DNA of 64,000 bases from positions 4,898,001 through 4,962,000 of the forward strand of contig JAAXNY010000004.1 in the NCBI GenBank assembly GCA_013420905.1, in the 5' to 3' direction. Positions within the stretch are counted from its first letter, which is position 1. Every line of letters begins with the position of its first letter. Made by a program: the position numbers and the translations under genes. Positions 46,673-57,700 of the stretch are shown piece by piece. A model generated the notes under the pieces. The model ran no database searches and had not been told where the DNA came from. It was given only the letters and a program-made list of their open reading frames with translations. The DNA comes from Collybia mongolica. Taxonomy: Eukaryota > Basidiomycota > Agaricomycetes > Agaricales > Clitocybaceae.

Positions 46673-47269
46673 TCAATTGATGGAGATCTTTTTGGGCGCG
46701 AGCTCAGGCGCGCTCTTGGGGAACGTAACAGACAAGACCCCATGCTCCATCGTCGCTTTAATCTCCTCATCCTACGATCCACATCAGCACAACTCTTCTG
46801 ACGAAAAATTGAACAACACAAAAACCACGTACCTTGACTCCCTGCGGAAGCGCCAACGTCCGCGCAAACTTCCCAAACCTCCGCTCCCTCACAGCATACC
46901 CGCTCTCCTCATGCTCTGCGGAAAGCTTATTTTCCGCGGAAACCGTCAGCCGCCCGTTATGTATATCGATATTAACGTCTTCCTTCCTCATCCCTGGAAG
47001 CTCGAACGTCGCTGTGACGGCGTTCGTGTCCTTGCTCTCATGGAGGTCCATTCTGGAACAAGGGTGATAGGTAAGTAAGTCTGCACGAACGATCAAATAT
47101 GTGAAGAATTTACGAACCTTGGCTTGAGTGCCCGGACAGCACCTTCCCCAGAGCCATTAGAGCGACGCTGGAGCTGATTGTCAGGGCCTGACCAACGAGA
47201 ACTGAGGGCAGCGTCGAGGAGGCGGTCAAACTCGTAGAAAGGCTCGTAGTAGAAGACAGACTGAGACAT
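46673..47269 (-). CDS. Small heat-shock protein, HSP20/alpha-crystallin family (156 aa)
   Basis: Exons 47118-47269, 46833-47052, 46673-46771; introns 65 and 61 bp. The first has a GTTCGT donor shared with copy 1. The protein starts MSQSVFYYEPFYEFDRLLDAA. The alpha-crystallin domain (about 52-150) has FELPGMRKEDVNIDIHNGRL, FARTLALPQGV, and the C-terminal HGVLSVTFPKSAPE signature. This is an ATP-independent holdase that binds unfolding proteins and assembles into oligomers in the cytosol. A heat-shock element and TATA box lie just upstream, so heat induction through Hsf1 is likely. It is the intact member of the pair. Confidence 0.9.
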
Positions 47270-47354
47270 GATGAAATTGAGTTGGGTAGATAGACTGAAG
47301 TTTTGGTTCGTTGATCGCTGTTTTTTGGAGGTGAAAGGCGGCGAGCATGCTGAC

Positions 47355-47362
47355 TTTTTATA
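47355..47362 (-). promoter_or_regulatory. TATA box of HSP20 copy 2
   Basis: TATAAAAA on the minus strand, 86 bp upstream of the ATG. Confidence 0.65.
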
Positions 47363-47381
47363 CTTGCATATTGCTCTCCAC

Positions 47382-47396
47382 AGAAATTTCTCGAAA
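47382..47396 (-). promoter_or_regulatory. Heat-shock element of HSP20 copy 2
   Basis: AGAAATTTCTCGAAA is a perfect nGAAnnTTCnnGAAn trimer, 20 bp upstream of the TATA box. A second, imperfect array (GAATTCTCTGGAA) lies about 50 bp further upstream. Confidence 0.75.
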
Positions 47397-48432
47397 TTGG
47401 CACCTGATCGAGATCACCGAGATCACCGAATACTCGAATTCTCTGGAATGATCTGTGCCGGTGGAGTCTACTCCCACTATTGGCGCTATGGAAGGTTCTA
47501 GTTGGCCCTGTATGGTTTGGAAGAATATCTTGGAATGTGAGATGGGACGGAAAATGTGGGGACGGTAGATGTACCTTTTAATTCGATTTTTTTGTTAACC
47601 GTATTTGGTCTGGTGTATTAGGAACATCCGATGAGCAAAGTACGTTGAATCAGAAATCTTTTAAAAAATTCTTGCGATCTTTTCCGGCCCCATGGCGAGT
47701 GCATTTCCTTAGGAAGCTAGTAGATTGTCAGTATAGAGGGTGGGGTATGAGCTACGAATACTTTGGAAAGGGGTGGGTACATGTGTTCGTTGTAAAGTGC
47801 CGGACAATCCTTTACCAAGTCCAACTGGGTGCTTGTTAAGACTGATTCTGTGCTTTAGTTAACAAGTTATTCAAAGATTGGACTTGTTGTGACCGTTAAT
47901 AACGGGTGTTCAAAGCGATCGCATAAAAGCTGTATGAATCACCATGTTGAGACTAAAGTATGATAGAGAGACCCAAAAATGCAGAGGAATCATTCGAATG
48001 ACAGAAATGTCTTATAATGATTGACTAAAGCAGTAATACTAATGAGAAGTAAGAGTAAAGAATGGAGGATGGAGGTAAATAGAGCGCTGAGTCGGGCTTC
48101 GGGTGTTGCCGAAATCGGGTCGCACACCAATTGGCAAATTGCTGATCACTAGCACTGACCATTCGTCATTGAAGGAGACGCATTGTGAAATCCTCCTGAG
48201 TAACTTTGTTGGTCTTTCAGCTCATATTTTCCAGATAATGACAACACTCTCTGCCGTTTGGTAGAACTGGGCCCCAACACTCCCCCACACTACCATCAAC
48301 AATAATTCAACGCCTCATTTTGACACAATGGATCTCATACTATGGTGCCTGAGAGGTGAAGCTGCTTAGTATTGATGGCTGAAAAGGCAATGGGCCACGG
48401 TTTATTGCGACAAGTCAGGAGACATATGGAGA
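47397..48432. other. No supported gene
   Basis: AT-rich intergenic DNA; no motif or repeat recognised beyond the second heat-shock-like site near 47437. Confidence 0.4.
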
Positions 48433-48699
48433 CTACCTGTTCCTGAGGTGTGTAAGTCTCCCCAATGCTTCCTTCACATGTTCAGTGCTCTCTTCATGGG
48501 CTTCAAGTACGCCATTGCGATTAAAAAACCATTCGGCCCTCCCATGAATGTCAGAGACTAAAATCCTCTCCTTTTTCAAAACCTGACGAACCTCAGACCA
48601 TTGCAATTCCGGCTACTTGAAACAAGGTCGGCCCTCAGCTAAGATACGTTCACTTCCTTCTGCGAACCCCATTTCCGCGATATCATACACTGTATAACC
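48433..48699 (-). pseudogene. Coding-like remnant of unknown family
   Basis: 89 codons in one frame with a single TAG (48613-48615). The composition and order look protein-like: YDIAEMGFAEGSERILAEG, then SEVRQVLKKERILVSDIHG and AEWFFNRNGVLEAHEEST. No start codon is evident and neighbouring sequence adds nothing. It could be a relic of a transposon accessory gene or of a host gene. Not recognised. Confidence 0.35.
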
Positions 48700-49570
48700 C
48701 TGGGGTTACTTTGAGAATGCTCTCACAATGTACCCATGAAACACATGACAAAACCAGGATAGCGATAGTATCAATGTATATACCATATATGAGCTGGTCA
48801 CATTGTAATGTGCCCAAGTACCTCATTATGAGGTCATTAAGGATTCTTTTTTAATGTGTTCACCAGATGCACAATGAAGCCATGTTAGAGGCATGATTGA
48901 CGTTTTCATCATGTGTGAGCCAGGGACATCATGATGTGATATCCATGTATCTGGGGATTCCACTACAATTACAATAGGAATATCTCTATAATCTGTCCAC
49001 TGGATACATAGTGAGAACATATTAGACTTATGAGTTAAAATGAGTGCTTTGCTCTTGCTCACTCGGGATATCAAATAACCCTGGCAATTGCGCAGGGGAT
49101 TTATTCGAGGACATATGTGACTATAAATAGTGACTATAATATGAAATAGAGAAGAAATCATACTACATAACAAGGATGAGGTCCGGAGTAAAACTACTGG
49201 TAATCGATCGAGTGATAAAGGTATCGACGGGATGCGTTTGATATTTCAACGCCCTGAGCACGCATCACATATCTTTATGAAGCTTTACCCAACGCGGGAC
49301 TGTCACTCAGGCATGACACATCAAATTAAACGATCTTTTTCCGTAAAACATCGCAACTTGATCATAGAACAATGATCGCCCCAGCGCCTGAAATAGTATT
49401 GCATCACTTGGAAGATGATATACGGATGGACGTATCATCATTTGCTTTCCAGCTGTCCAACGCTTGCTCCTATCATAGTTCTGTTATCGTTCACCATGGC
49501 ACCAGGAAGGCTATTTATAAAAGGAACTATGTATCCGGGACCACTGATGATCGCGCATTTTCCGTCACCC

Positions 49571-50332
49571 ATGCAGCTATCAGACAAGTTGGTTCTACTG
49601 ACGTTACTCGTTTCCAACACCTACGGAGAAGCAGCTAGCCCTAACCGAAACACTAGCACCCCAACTTCCCCCACAACCGATACAACCATCAATGGAACCA
49701 GTAATGCAGCCATTCCCACAACGCACGGCCAGGGATTCCCACAACTGCCACGCCCCACCCACCAGCTGCCCCACAGCGCAGTTGCATCCCCCACGCTTCC
49801 GCAAGGTAAGTAAAGTAAACCAGTCATACACTCGTTAAATTCACCTCTACAATTTTGGTGGTACAGCGACCACCTTCGTATTCCAAGGAACTTACCGTGA
49901 TATTACCATTGCAAGCCTAACACAGGCGAGCACATCTTCGGATCCCCAGGACTCTATAAGTTCCATTTCTGGTGCGTAGCCATGACTTTACGAGCTTCCT
50001 GTTGATACCTAGAGTATATTGCTATAGAAAATCCCCAAACCCAGGTCACGACTCCGACTTCAAGTACTGGAAATGTAATCACACCAACCGTTGAAGAGAG
50101 CCAACATCTGATGACAGTCACAACCACCATTGGAGAGAACAAATATTTGACCGTAATTACGACCACTGTCGGAGAGGGAGAACATTCGACAAGTAGAACC
50201 AAGAGTAGTGATGGCCTCAACAGCGCCTCTGACACGCCTTTCCCTACTTCGGGTGTGGAAAAGAATATGATTCACTCCAAAACATGGGTTATATACATTG
50301 GGACTGTGGCTGGTCTACTTGCGCTTATCTGA
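49571..50332 (+). CDS. Ser/Thr-rich secreted surface protein, family member C (214 aa)
   Basis: Exons 49571-49805, 49867-49971, 50028-50332; introns 61 and 56 bp with good GT-AG ends; total 215 codons. The signal peptide starts MQLSDKLVLLTLLVSNTYGEA. A Thr/Pro/Asn-rich segment is followed by the family motif FVFQGTYRDITIASLTQ. Then come two imperfect Thr-rich repeats (MTVTTTIGENKYLTV and VITTTVGEGEHST), and a C-terminal hydrophobic segment WVIYIGTVAGLLAL ending without a basic tail, as expected for GPI anchoring. ATGs further upstream (49415, 49496) would bury the signal peptide, so 49571 is preferred. The only clearly complete member of the family here. Function unknown; probably a glycosylated wall or membrane-surface protein. 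Confidence 0.65.
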
Positions 50333-51224
50333 TGGTCATTGGTGATAGGAGGATATTTTCTACTCAAATTATAGCTGAGGCGCGGTCTTACCACCACATA
50401 CTGCAGCTTTCCAATCAGTATTCTGATACACATGAAGACAAACATATGAGCAGAGGTAGAACCGACAGGCTCGACGCGTTCATATAAACCTGCAAAAATA
50501 GATTCGGACGATGCCGAATAACCGGACTGTTCCGGAAAGGGTTATGATGATGTTGGAAATTTTGAATGCAAACGGTTCGTTGTTCTTCACCTTCGAAAGG
50601 CGATCATCCCAGAGTCGAGCTCGTAGTTCATGCCAACTAGGGCTATACCTGCTCAGCCGTTTCGTGTAAGGGGTATGTTCGTTTATAAATCAACTGACCT
50701 TCGAACATCTCTCAACACGGCCGAAGGTCGATAACCATATATCGCACGACCCCCACCATCTCAGTCGCTCCCAACGAGCCGACTAGGGCTCATGATGCAA
50801 TGTGTTCTTATCTCTTGGAACCCTCACAACGCGAGGTTCTTGAGCGGAAGTTGTTTACAACGCGTGGCCCACCAGAAACACGTTCGGTTTTGTGCCTACA
50901 GCGTCCCTACATTACGAATCTCCGCGCATCTTCTCCGCGCATCTGAATATCCAACAGGGACCCTACCTCAAGTGCTCCACGCTATGGACGACGGTGACTC
51001 AATAGATAGATCCCGCTGTATCGCAAGAGTATTATTCAACAGATCACGCGTCAACCTCTCACTGGATTGATGAACGGAAAATGAGAGGTAAGCAACTATA
51101 GATTCCCAAACTCCACTTCACGAAGACGGAAATCCTGACCATCAATTTTATTCGCGAAAACCCGCGGTTTCGGATTCTGTAATCGAGACATGACGTAGAA
51201 CACGCCGTCCCCCATTTCTCGTTG

Positions 51225-51425
51225 TGCGGGCTCTTCACAGTACATTCACGATATAAGATTTTCGGTTATACCACTGCTAATCAGCTCCTTCGACCATCAG
51301 AAGTACTCCTAGCCTTTTCACGGGCGACACTTTCACGGGCAAGACTCCACGTAAGCACACGAGCCTTACCATTTCTTATCTCCTAATTAACCTTGCGGCT
51401 CTGCGGCCCCAATTCGGTACAGCTA
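51225..51425 (+). pseudogene. Fragment of surface-protein member A on arm 2
   Basis: Matches minus-strand 26860-26680 of gene A (CCTCGTTGTGCGGGCTCTTCAC-like region through GGCTCTGCGGCCCCAAT). Exon 1 and the whole C-terminal exon are absent, so it is a non-functional leftover. Similarity stops about 45 bp before the tRNA-like sequence. Confidence 0.6.
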
Positions 51426-51469
51426 TTGGAAGTAGTACACTCCATGTCACCTGTCAAACGATAGACTTT

Positions 51470-51562
51470 CTCCTTAGCTGGGAATCGAACACAGTCCTTG
51501 CACTATGCCGAAATGTCCATTACCCAGTTAAAGTACATGTACTTCCAGTATACTACTAAGGA
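51470..51562 (-). tRNA. tRNA-like sequence with possible intron; identity unclear, perhaps a pseudogene
   Basis: Minus strand: acceptor TCCTTAG pairs fully with CTAAGGA, D stem GTAT/GTAC, putative anticodon stem TGTAC/GTGCA around a 29-nt loop plus intron, T arm CTGTG-TTCGATT-CCCAG with one mismatch. The layout resembles the tRNA-Asp at 24736. The anticodon reads as TAA or AAC depending on register. Neither is convincing: a TAA (Leu) tRNA should have a long variable arm. No T run follows. Probably a decayed tRNA gene. Confidence 0.35.
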
Positions 51563-52730
51563 TATAGGCGTTAGGGGCGGACGGCAGTAGATGCTTGAGG
51601 ATTGGCTGGGCGAGCGGGCTACGACTTTCCAGTCCCCTCTATGTCCAGCAGGTTTCAAGCAGCCATGAAGAGCGGGCTGGGCTGGGGGAGTCGGAACAAC
51701 ACCAAATAAAAATTCTTTACTCCCCTACGAACTTTCCCTGTCTGGACCTCGAACCCGGCTCTTGTCCGTTCTCGCCATTTGTATATAGGTGATTACACGG
51801 CATGTAAGGACTGCGCGTTACGCGTTACCAACAAGGGGATATCTGACAGTGGACAGAGGTTGATTGATGGATAATCTTTAATCAACGACGGTCTGCACCT
51901 AACAGGTCTAGCCCTGGAGATTGAAAACATGGACGTCCAATCACATTACGTCTGACATGAGGATACAACTGAGGTGGTCTCCAACGCTCGTGTGGTCGCA
52001 TTTGGACCACATTTATCTACTCATGTCCAAGCGGGGTCCTGGGTCAAGGCGAGTTATCAAATATCATTATCTCCGCCACAATGACATTGACTGCATTGAA
52101 ACAGAATGCATGACAGATGGAACGCGTGGCTTAGGAGAGCCTCTGATACAATGGGGCTCATCTGCAATACCTGGTGGTTCCGGTGGGCTGGGTGGTGATA
52201 TGTTTAATGGCGGTATCTTTCCTTATGGGTTCGTAATTTACGGTAGTGGTGTACTATGTTGTAAAGCGGTTCAAAGCAACTTATATTAACGGAGGTGGGG
52301 TAACGTTTTGACCGCATCGTCACAGGTAGGACGGCTCCAGACTTCAGGATATGGAAATTCATCATACTGCAGGGAGCGATATTGAAACATTATTTATGGC
52401 GATTTGCCGTATTTATTCCGAACGATATGTTGCAATGGGTCGACCTTCACCAGGGATGAGTGTGAGTACAGGGAGTTTCGGGCGAATATTGTTCGGAACG
52501 GCACGTTAACACTTTCCACAGTTGTAAAATTAGTTCTCCAGGAGATTTGATCTCTGCCATGAGTCCCGTTGGGGAAGAGGCGTAGGCCTGTCCAGAGTAA
52601 CGGCATTCTCTTAACCATGCGCTTCCCAGGATGGCTAATGTGTGTGAATACCAAGGAGGGAAGTACAAATACGGAGGCTTTATGGGATACGCAAGGACAG
52701 ACCTCTGCACAAAAACGGCGTGCTCCACTT
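51563..52730. other. No supported gene
   Basis: A plus-strand frame at 51921-52289 with a Gly-rich part has no recognisable motif. A minus-strand frame 52394-52654 lies downstream of the stop of the gene below and may be a 3' UTR shadow. Confidence 0.35.
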
Positions 52731-53190
52731 CTAAAGTGTCACTCTGGCATCTGACGTTCCGAGTAGATTGAAAAGTGTATCTCGAGACCCATTCTCCGGG
52801 TCCACCACAGGTACAGAGCAGTATGCATGCAACTGTCGCTTCGGCCACTGGTATTATATAAAAGAGGAGGTTAGTATCTCCTTGCCAAAACCAACATGTG
52901 AAATGTCTCTTATGCACGTATAATATTTTTCGCAGCTCCCGTCGGCAGGTATCATACTACGCAATCACGTATTCTAAACAATTGGATACAATGTGTATTT
53001 GGACATACCTTCGAGGAATACGGGTGCCAGAAAATATGGCGAGTTCGTTGAGGAATGGAATTCGTAGACGTCCTCAATTTACGCATCGCAGGCTTCGTCC
53101 AAGGATCTGCCTTATGAATCCAATAAGTATAAATATCAAGCGCCAAGGAGAAACTTACATTGTAGAAGTCGGTGGGGGTATCCGATGCCT
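52731..53190 (-). CDS. 3' exons of a multi-exon gene of unknown function
   Basis: Four phase-0 exons: about 53190-53159, 53110-53009, 52956-52918 and 52847-52731 (stop TAG 52731-52733). Introns are 48, 52 and 70 bp with GTAAGT, GTATGT and GTGCAT donors. The last has a consensus branch site TACTAAC. Encoded pieces: ADPWTKPAMRKLRTSTNSIP, YDTCRRELRKILY, WPKRQLHAYCSVPVVDPENG. The clean splicing signals and lack of stops support a real gene. The 5' end is not resolved; it may reach the signal-peptide-like frame starting at 53760 (MKLPVSWSVLVKIVFG). No family recognised. Confidence 0.4.
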
Positions 53191-54448
53191 TTATTTTATT
53201 TTTGTGAATTTTGGTACGGACGCGCCCGAGTCAAAAGGCTTTGGAAGGAGCTACATATGTCACATAGATGGGCGCAGGAATATCCGAATACATCCATAAA
53301 AAGTGGAGTTGGGGGTGTGGCAGATGGTTTTTTCTCGAAAATTACACATTTTCAGTGGCAAAACTGAGATCCCATCCTGGAAAACTGGACAAAGATCACT
53401 CGTAAGATAGGCATATCACAAGCACCCATAGAAATAAGAAAGATCACTAATAGTCCCACGACGATTCATATGCGTGCGTTTCTGTTGCACCACTGGAGAT
53501 GGTAAAAGCTCGATCGCGCCACGGGTACATGGTAAATATGGATAGAAAGTGTTCCTTCCGAAAGGCGACAGGTACTTACAGAGCTCGCGAATCATATTCA
53601 ATATTCGTCCCTTGTTGACCAGCTGCCTTGTCTCGGCGTCGCGTTGATGAAGTTCGGAGGAGAGTTTGCACTGGCGGAATCGGGATCGGTCCTCGGATGG
53701 GATTCGGATACAGCCGAAAACAATTTTTACGAGCACGGACCAACTCACTGGCAATTTCATAGATTTAGTTTGTAAGTAGTTATGCTATGGTGAGCCCTCG
53801 TTTGAACTCAAGTACCAGGGCTCTCACAGGTTGTGAATGGGAAGACGACACGCCTTCTAGTCCCCATCTTTTGGACTCCCGAGAGTCGAGACACTGAGCC
53901 CACAGTGACGCCACCATACTCATTCTTATTACACAGGGAGATCGTTCTTGCTGCTATACTCCGTTTTATGTTGTAAAATACATGGGATGGAAGAGGCCAG
54001 TGGATTGCAACTGTTCGAGTGGGAGGTTCTGATCTTATCAGGTGCACTACTCTCACCCTCTACTTGAGCACCGCTGAGATGAAATTTTCTTGTTACGGAG
54101 TGCCCAACATTCACCTCGCTAGTTGCCCCTCTCACAGACTTCTCGCTAGCCAGGCCCAGGAGTATTTATGACCCTTTCCATAACGCTCATCTCGCCCCAA
54201 GCGTCCAATTTTATATGAATCTGGGACAGGAGATACATGTGAGCCCGTCCCATCTATCTATATACAATTTTCTTAATCGCCACCATCGTCCTCGTCCTGA
54301 CAGTCAGTAATTTCTCCATTACGGGCGTACTGACTCACCAACCAGCCTCTATTCCATCTACCATTTGTCCACTGAGTCATATTCTATTCAGCCATTCCGT
54401 ACAGTTGGAAAAGTCTTTGTGATCTCGTCAGGTCCGTAATCAACAAAT

Positions 54449-54716
54449 TCAGCTATAGGAGTCTGGAGCTTCGAGAAAGGTGCCTAGGTCTGGCACAGAG
54501 GAAGAACGATAAATTGCCAATTCCGAAAGGTAATAAAAGTAAGTAAAAGTTTGGCTCACTCCCGATTCCTTTGGTGGGTGCGAACCCATATCGGTTGTAC
54601 ACTACCAGGAAGCTCAATGAAATGCTTGCATCTAGGCCAACACAGATGGCCTCCGTCTTTGGGCCATAGCGGATGACAATTGTGGTGATAGGTGGTTGCG
54701 CGCCCGAGTCACTCAT
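54449..54716 (-). CDS. Small two-exon hypothetical protein (65 aa)
   Basis: Exons 54560-54716 and 54449-54489, with a 70-bp intron (GTGAGCC donor, CCAG acceptor). The product starts MSDSGAQPPITTIVIRYGPK and ends NLGTFLEAPDSYS. The beginning looks like beta strands (ITTIVIRYG, EAICVGLD) of a small ubiquitin-like or similar fold, but this is a guess. No signal peptide. It may be a truncated member of a larger family. Same strand as the unknown gene at 52731-53190. Confidence 0.35.
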
Positions 54717-57700
54717 GCTACATGCTCATTTGCATACAGTAAATCCGCTCTATAGATCTCATACTCCCGGAACTACCACACCTTGTATGATAACCTCATT
54801 GCCCAATGTCTAAGGCAAAAGATCTGCACGACCTGGACACGTAGAGAATGATGCTATCTAGGTGCTGGCTTTATCCGGCTGCATCGGGTCCTTGACTACT
54901 CGGTCGGACATCCCCAAATGTTTGAACATGGACAGGTGAGTACTTTATCATTCGATCTGTGTGCGTTATTCAACAACGCTTCCTGTATGGGTACTGTTGA
55001 CGCCTGTATGACACCCTGGCTCTCCTCTCCTGACACACGCTGTTTGTTACCAAACTTGCGTCTTTGACTCATTTAGTGAATTCGTATACCGTTGTCTCAT
55101 CCACGTTGAGCAGAATGGTGATGCTACCCCCTGCTGTAGTTTGAGATCTTTTTTGGTCAGGGACCCCGGACTGGAAATTGGCGTGCGGAAAATGTGTGGG
55201 TTCGTTGACGGTTCGAGCCAAGGTAACCATAAATACATTGTACGTCACGTTATCAGCTTATCCTGCTACTCCTCTCAAGTTCTTTTCCTTACTTTAAGGC
55301 TGCGAAAGGGTGAGTAACAGAGTCAAATAGTTGATTTCGCATGAAGGCATTACAGATGTGGGCGTCGATTTGGTCAGATTTCCGGGCTTAAGGGTTGTGA
55401 TGAGACAATACAAGAGACGGAAGCAAATTTATTCCAGAGCAGGAATCAATATTTGCGTTATGATAGATGTCTGGGGAGATTTGGAGAGTGGAAGCGAGAG
55501 TGAGTATGAAGGGATGGCGTTTTAATAATTGTACAAGGGAGGGATTGCGTTTAGGATATGTCAATCCATAGTACACAATGTACCGAGGCCTGAAATGTGC
55601 TAGGACATCTCACCTCATCTCACCCTCTCTATCCCTCGAGAATCCCCAAAGATACCAATCTATTTTTCACTTAAAGGAATCAACCCCCTACACATGGGAG
55701 GAGACATATATATTGGAGACTTCTACATATACCCATCCCGGGAGTCCATGGCCGCGTTTGCGCACACTTCACACCGACGTCAAACGGGTTTCATCTGGGT
55801 CTGGGTGAATAGGGTGCCGTTCAGCGGCCTAAGCGCTAATGTTTCCGAAGAAAACAAGTGGGATGTTGCTACTGACTCCTGGTGTGATGAGCGGTGTTAA
55901 GGAGACAACGCCAGGCGACTGTTTGGGAAGAGTACGAGCACTTGATTCGCCATAACTTGTGCAATGGGCATAAACGTACTACCTCGACGTGACGCACTAG
56001 TCATGTCCTGCGATGGATCCTGATATAAACACGACTGATACCACGAACTTCACCATGGATCCTCGAGATGAAAGAACGGGATGAAGATAGATATGATCTG
56101 TAAGTCTAGAATTCGAATCAGGAAGAAAAAGAGCGAGATTAGGATAACGCACTCGAAAAAAGAAACCTTTATTTACATGTATTTTCCTCTCAAATCCATC
56201 AGTCGCATCGATTCCGTAGCGGTTGAAGGTTTGACGTTGATTTAATGTTAAATAGACGAAGTCTCAGGCACATGGGCTGCCCTACACATCCTCTGAAAAG
56301 AAGGGGCGGTACATGTCGAGACCCGCCGCAAGACACGAAGAAAACGGAAAGGAGGACAACGAAGTTTGAATCTCGGAGCTCTCTACCATGAGCACGGTGA
56401 CGACTCCGGAAAGGAGTGCCAGGGAAACAACGAAGGAGCAAGTCCGCGACGTGCAGTTGAACCCAATTGGGCGTGATAAACACGACAGAGTATTTCGATT
56501 CCAGCGTGCGAGGCTGATATGAATCTGCTGTCGGGCACTGAGGAGAGGCCTAGGTTGTATAAATCGGTGTGGTATCCCATGGGTTCTTTTGGAACGCAAG
56601 TCGAGGAGTTTCGACTCGGTCACAAGCCGAGACTCAAGATCCTTTCATGAGACCGGAGAGTTTGAGTTAAGAACCTAAAAGTGCAAGGCCCGTCCAAAAG
56701 CCAGTCGAGTTACGTTATTGTCCTGTGAACGACATTTCGTAAAAAAGCTCCCGCATTCTCGAATACAAAACTAATATTGAAATCCTGACGTGCATTAGAC
56801 AAACACTGATAGCAGAATGGTTACACAGTAAGCACTCGAGCACCTGAGTCCTCCGACAGTGTTGGCATATCCTCAATTTGCGGCTCTGTTGTATGTAATC
56901 GTTCGAGGTCGCGCATAAAAGAGAAAAAGGAATCTGAACCAATTGACCACGTGATCTATGCGTTCGAAACTGCAGTCGCGACTTGCAATACCTACAAAGC
57001 AACTAAAACATATATAGCACGCCATTAACCAACGAACCTCTAGTGGAATCGTACCGTTTACTCCCGACCTAAAGAGAGATTAAACCTTTTATTCAACCAC
57101 GGACCCACAAACGTCACATACTCTAATAAACCAAACTCGAGGATGGGGGGGGGGGGATATAAGTGCAAGGGGAAAAAATCGAGTTCAAAGGGGAAAAAAA
57201 CGCCAGTTCGTATAAACACATATTGTACAGAAAGCGATAATATCCCTACTTCCAAAGGCCGGGTTACGCTGAAACAGAAATAGTGATAATAGAGCCATGG
57301 GGTGGAGATAGTCGTAGATGTAAGGTAAGATGCGGCACGCGATGGTAGTAGTGTGCGGATTAGGACCCAAGGCGGGGGGGGGGGAGAGAACGAGCGCGGG
57401 TGGTATAGCTGAACGCCGCGTGGGTTTTGGTGCAGACACGGGCCCCAGCACCAGAATGAGCGGAAAATGTGGAACAGTCTGCCTCGTATGTATCAACGTG
57501 AAGGCGCAGAAAGAGTTTAAAGTAAAGCCCGGCCGAGCCGCCCAACTCCCATGTTTGAAAAATAATGGGGAAAAGACAAAGGCAAGGCCAATCCCCATCC
57601 AAGGGAACGACGGCTGCCCGCCCCGCTCTTTGAATTTCCGAGGTCCTCCCGACGGCCGATATCAGCGCCAGCGGGGCCAGTTCACCAGCTCGCCCGGGGG

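Larger units (their letters stand above)
49033..51425. repeat. Inverted segmental duplication, arm 2
   Basis: The plus strand matches the minus strand of 33614 down to 26680. It includes the promoter and gene of member C (pairing with B), the conserved spacer and frame at 50792, and a fragment of member A (51225-51425). It lacks the Tnp2 insertion. The two arms are about 15 kb apart. Confidence 0.8.
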
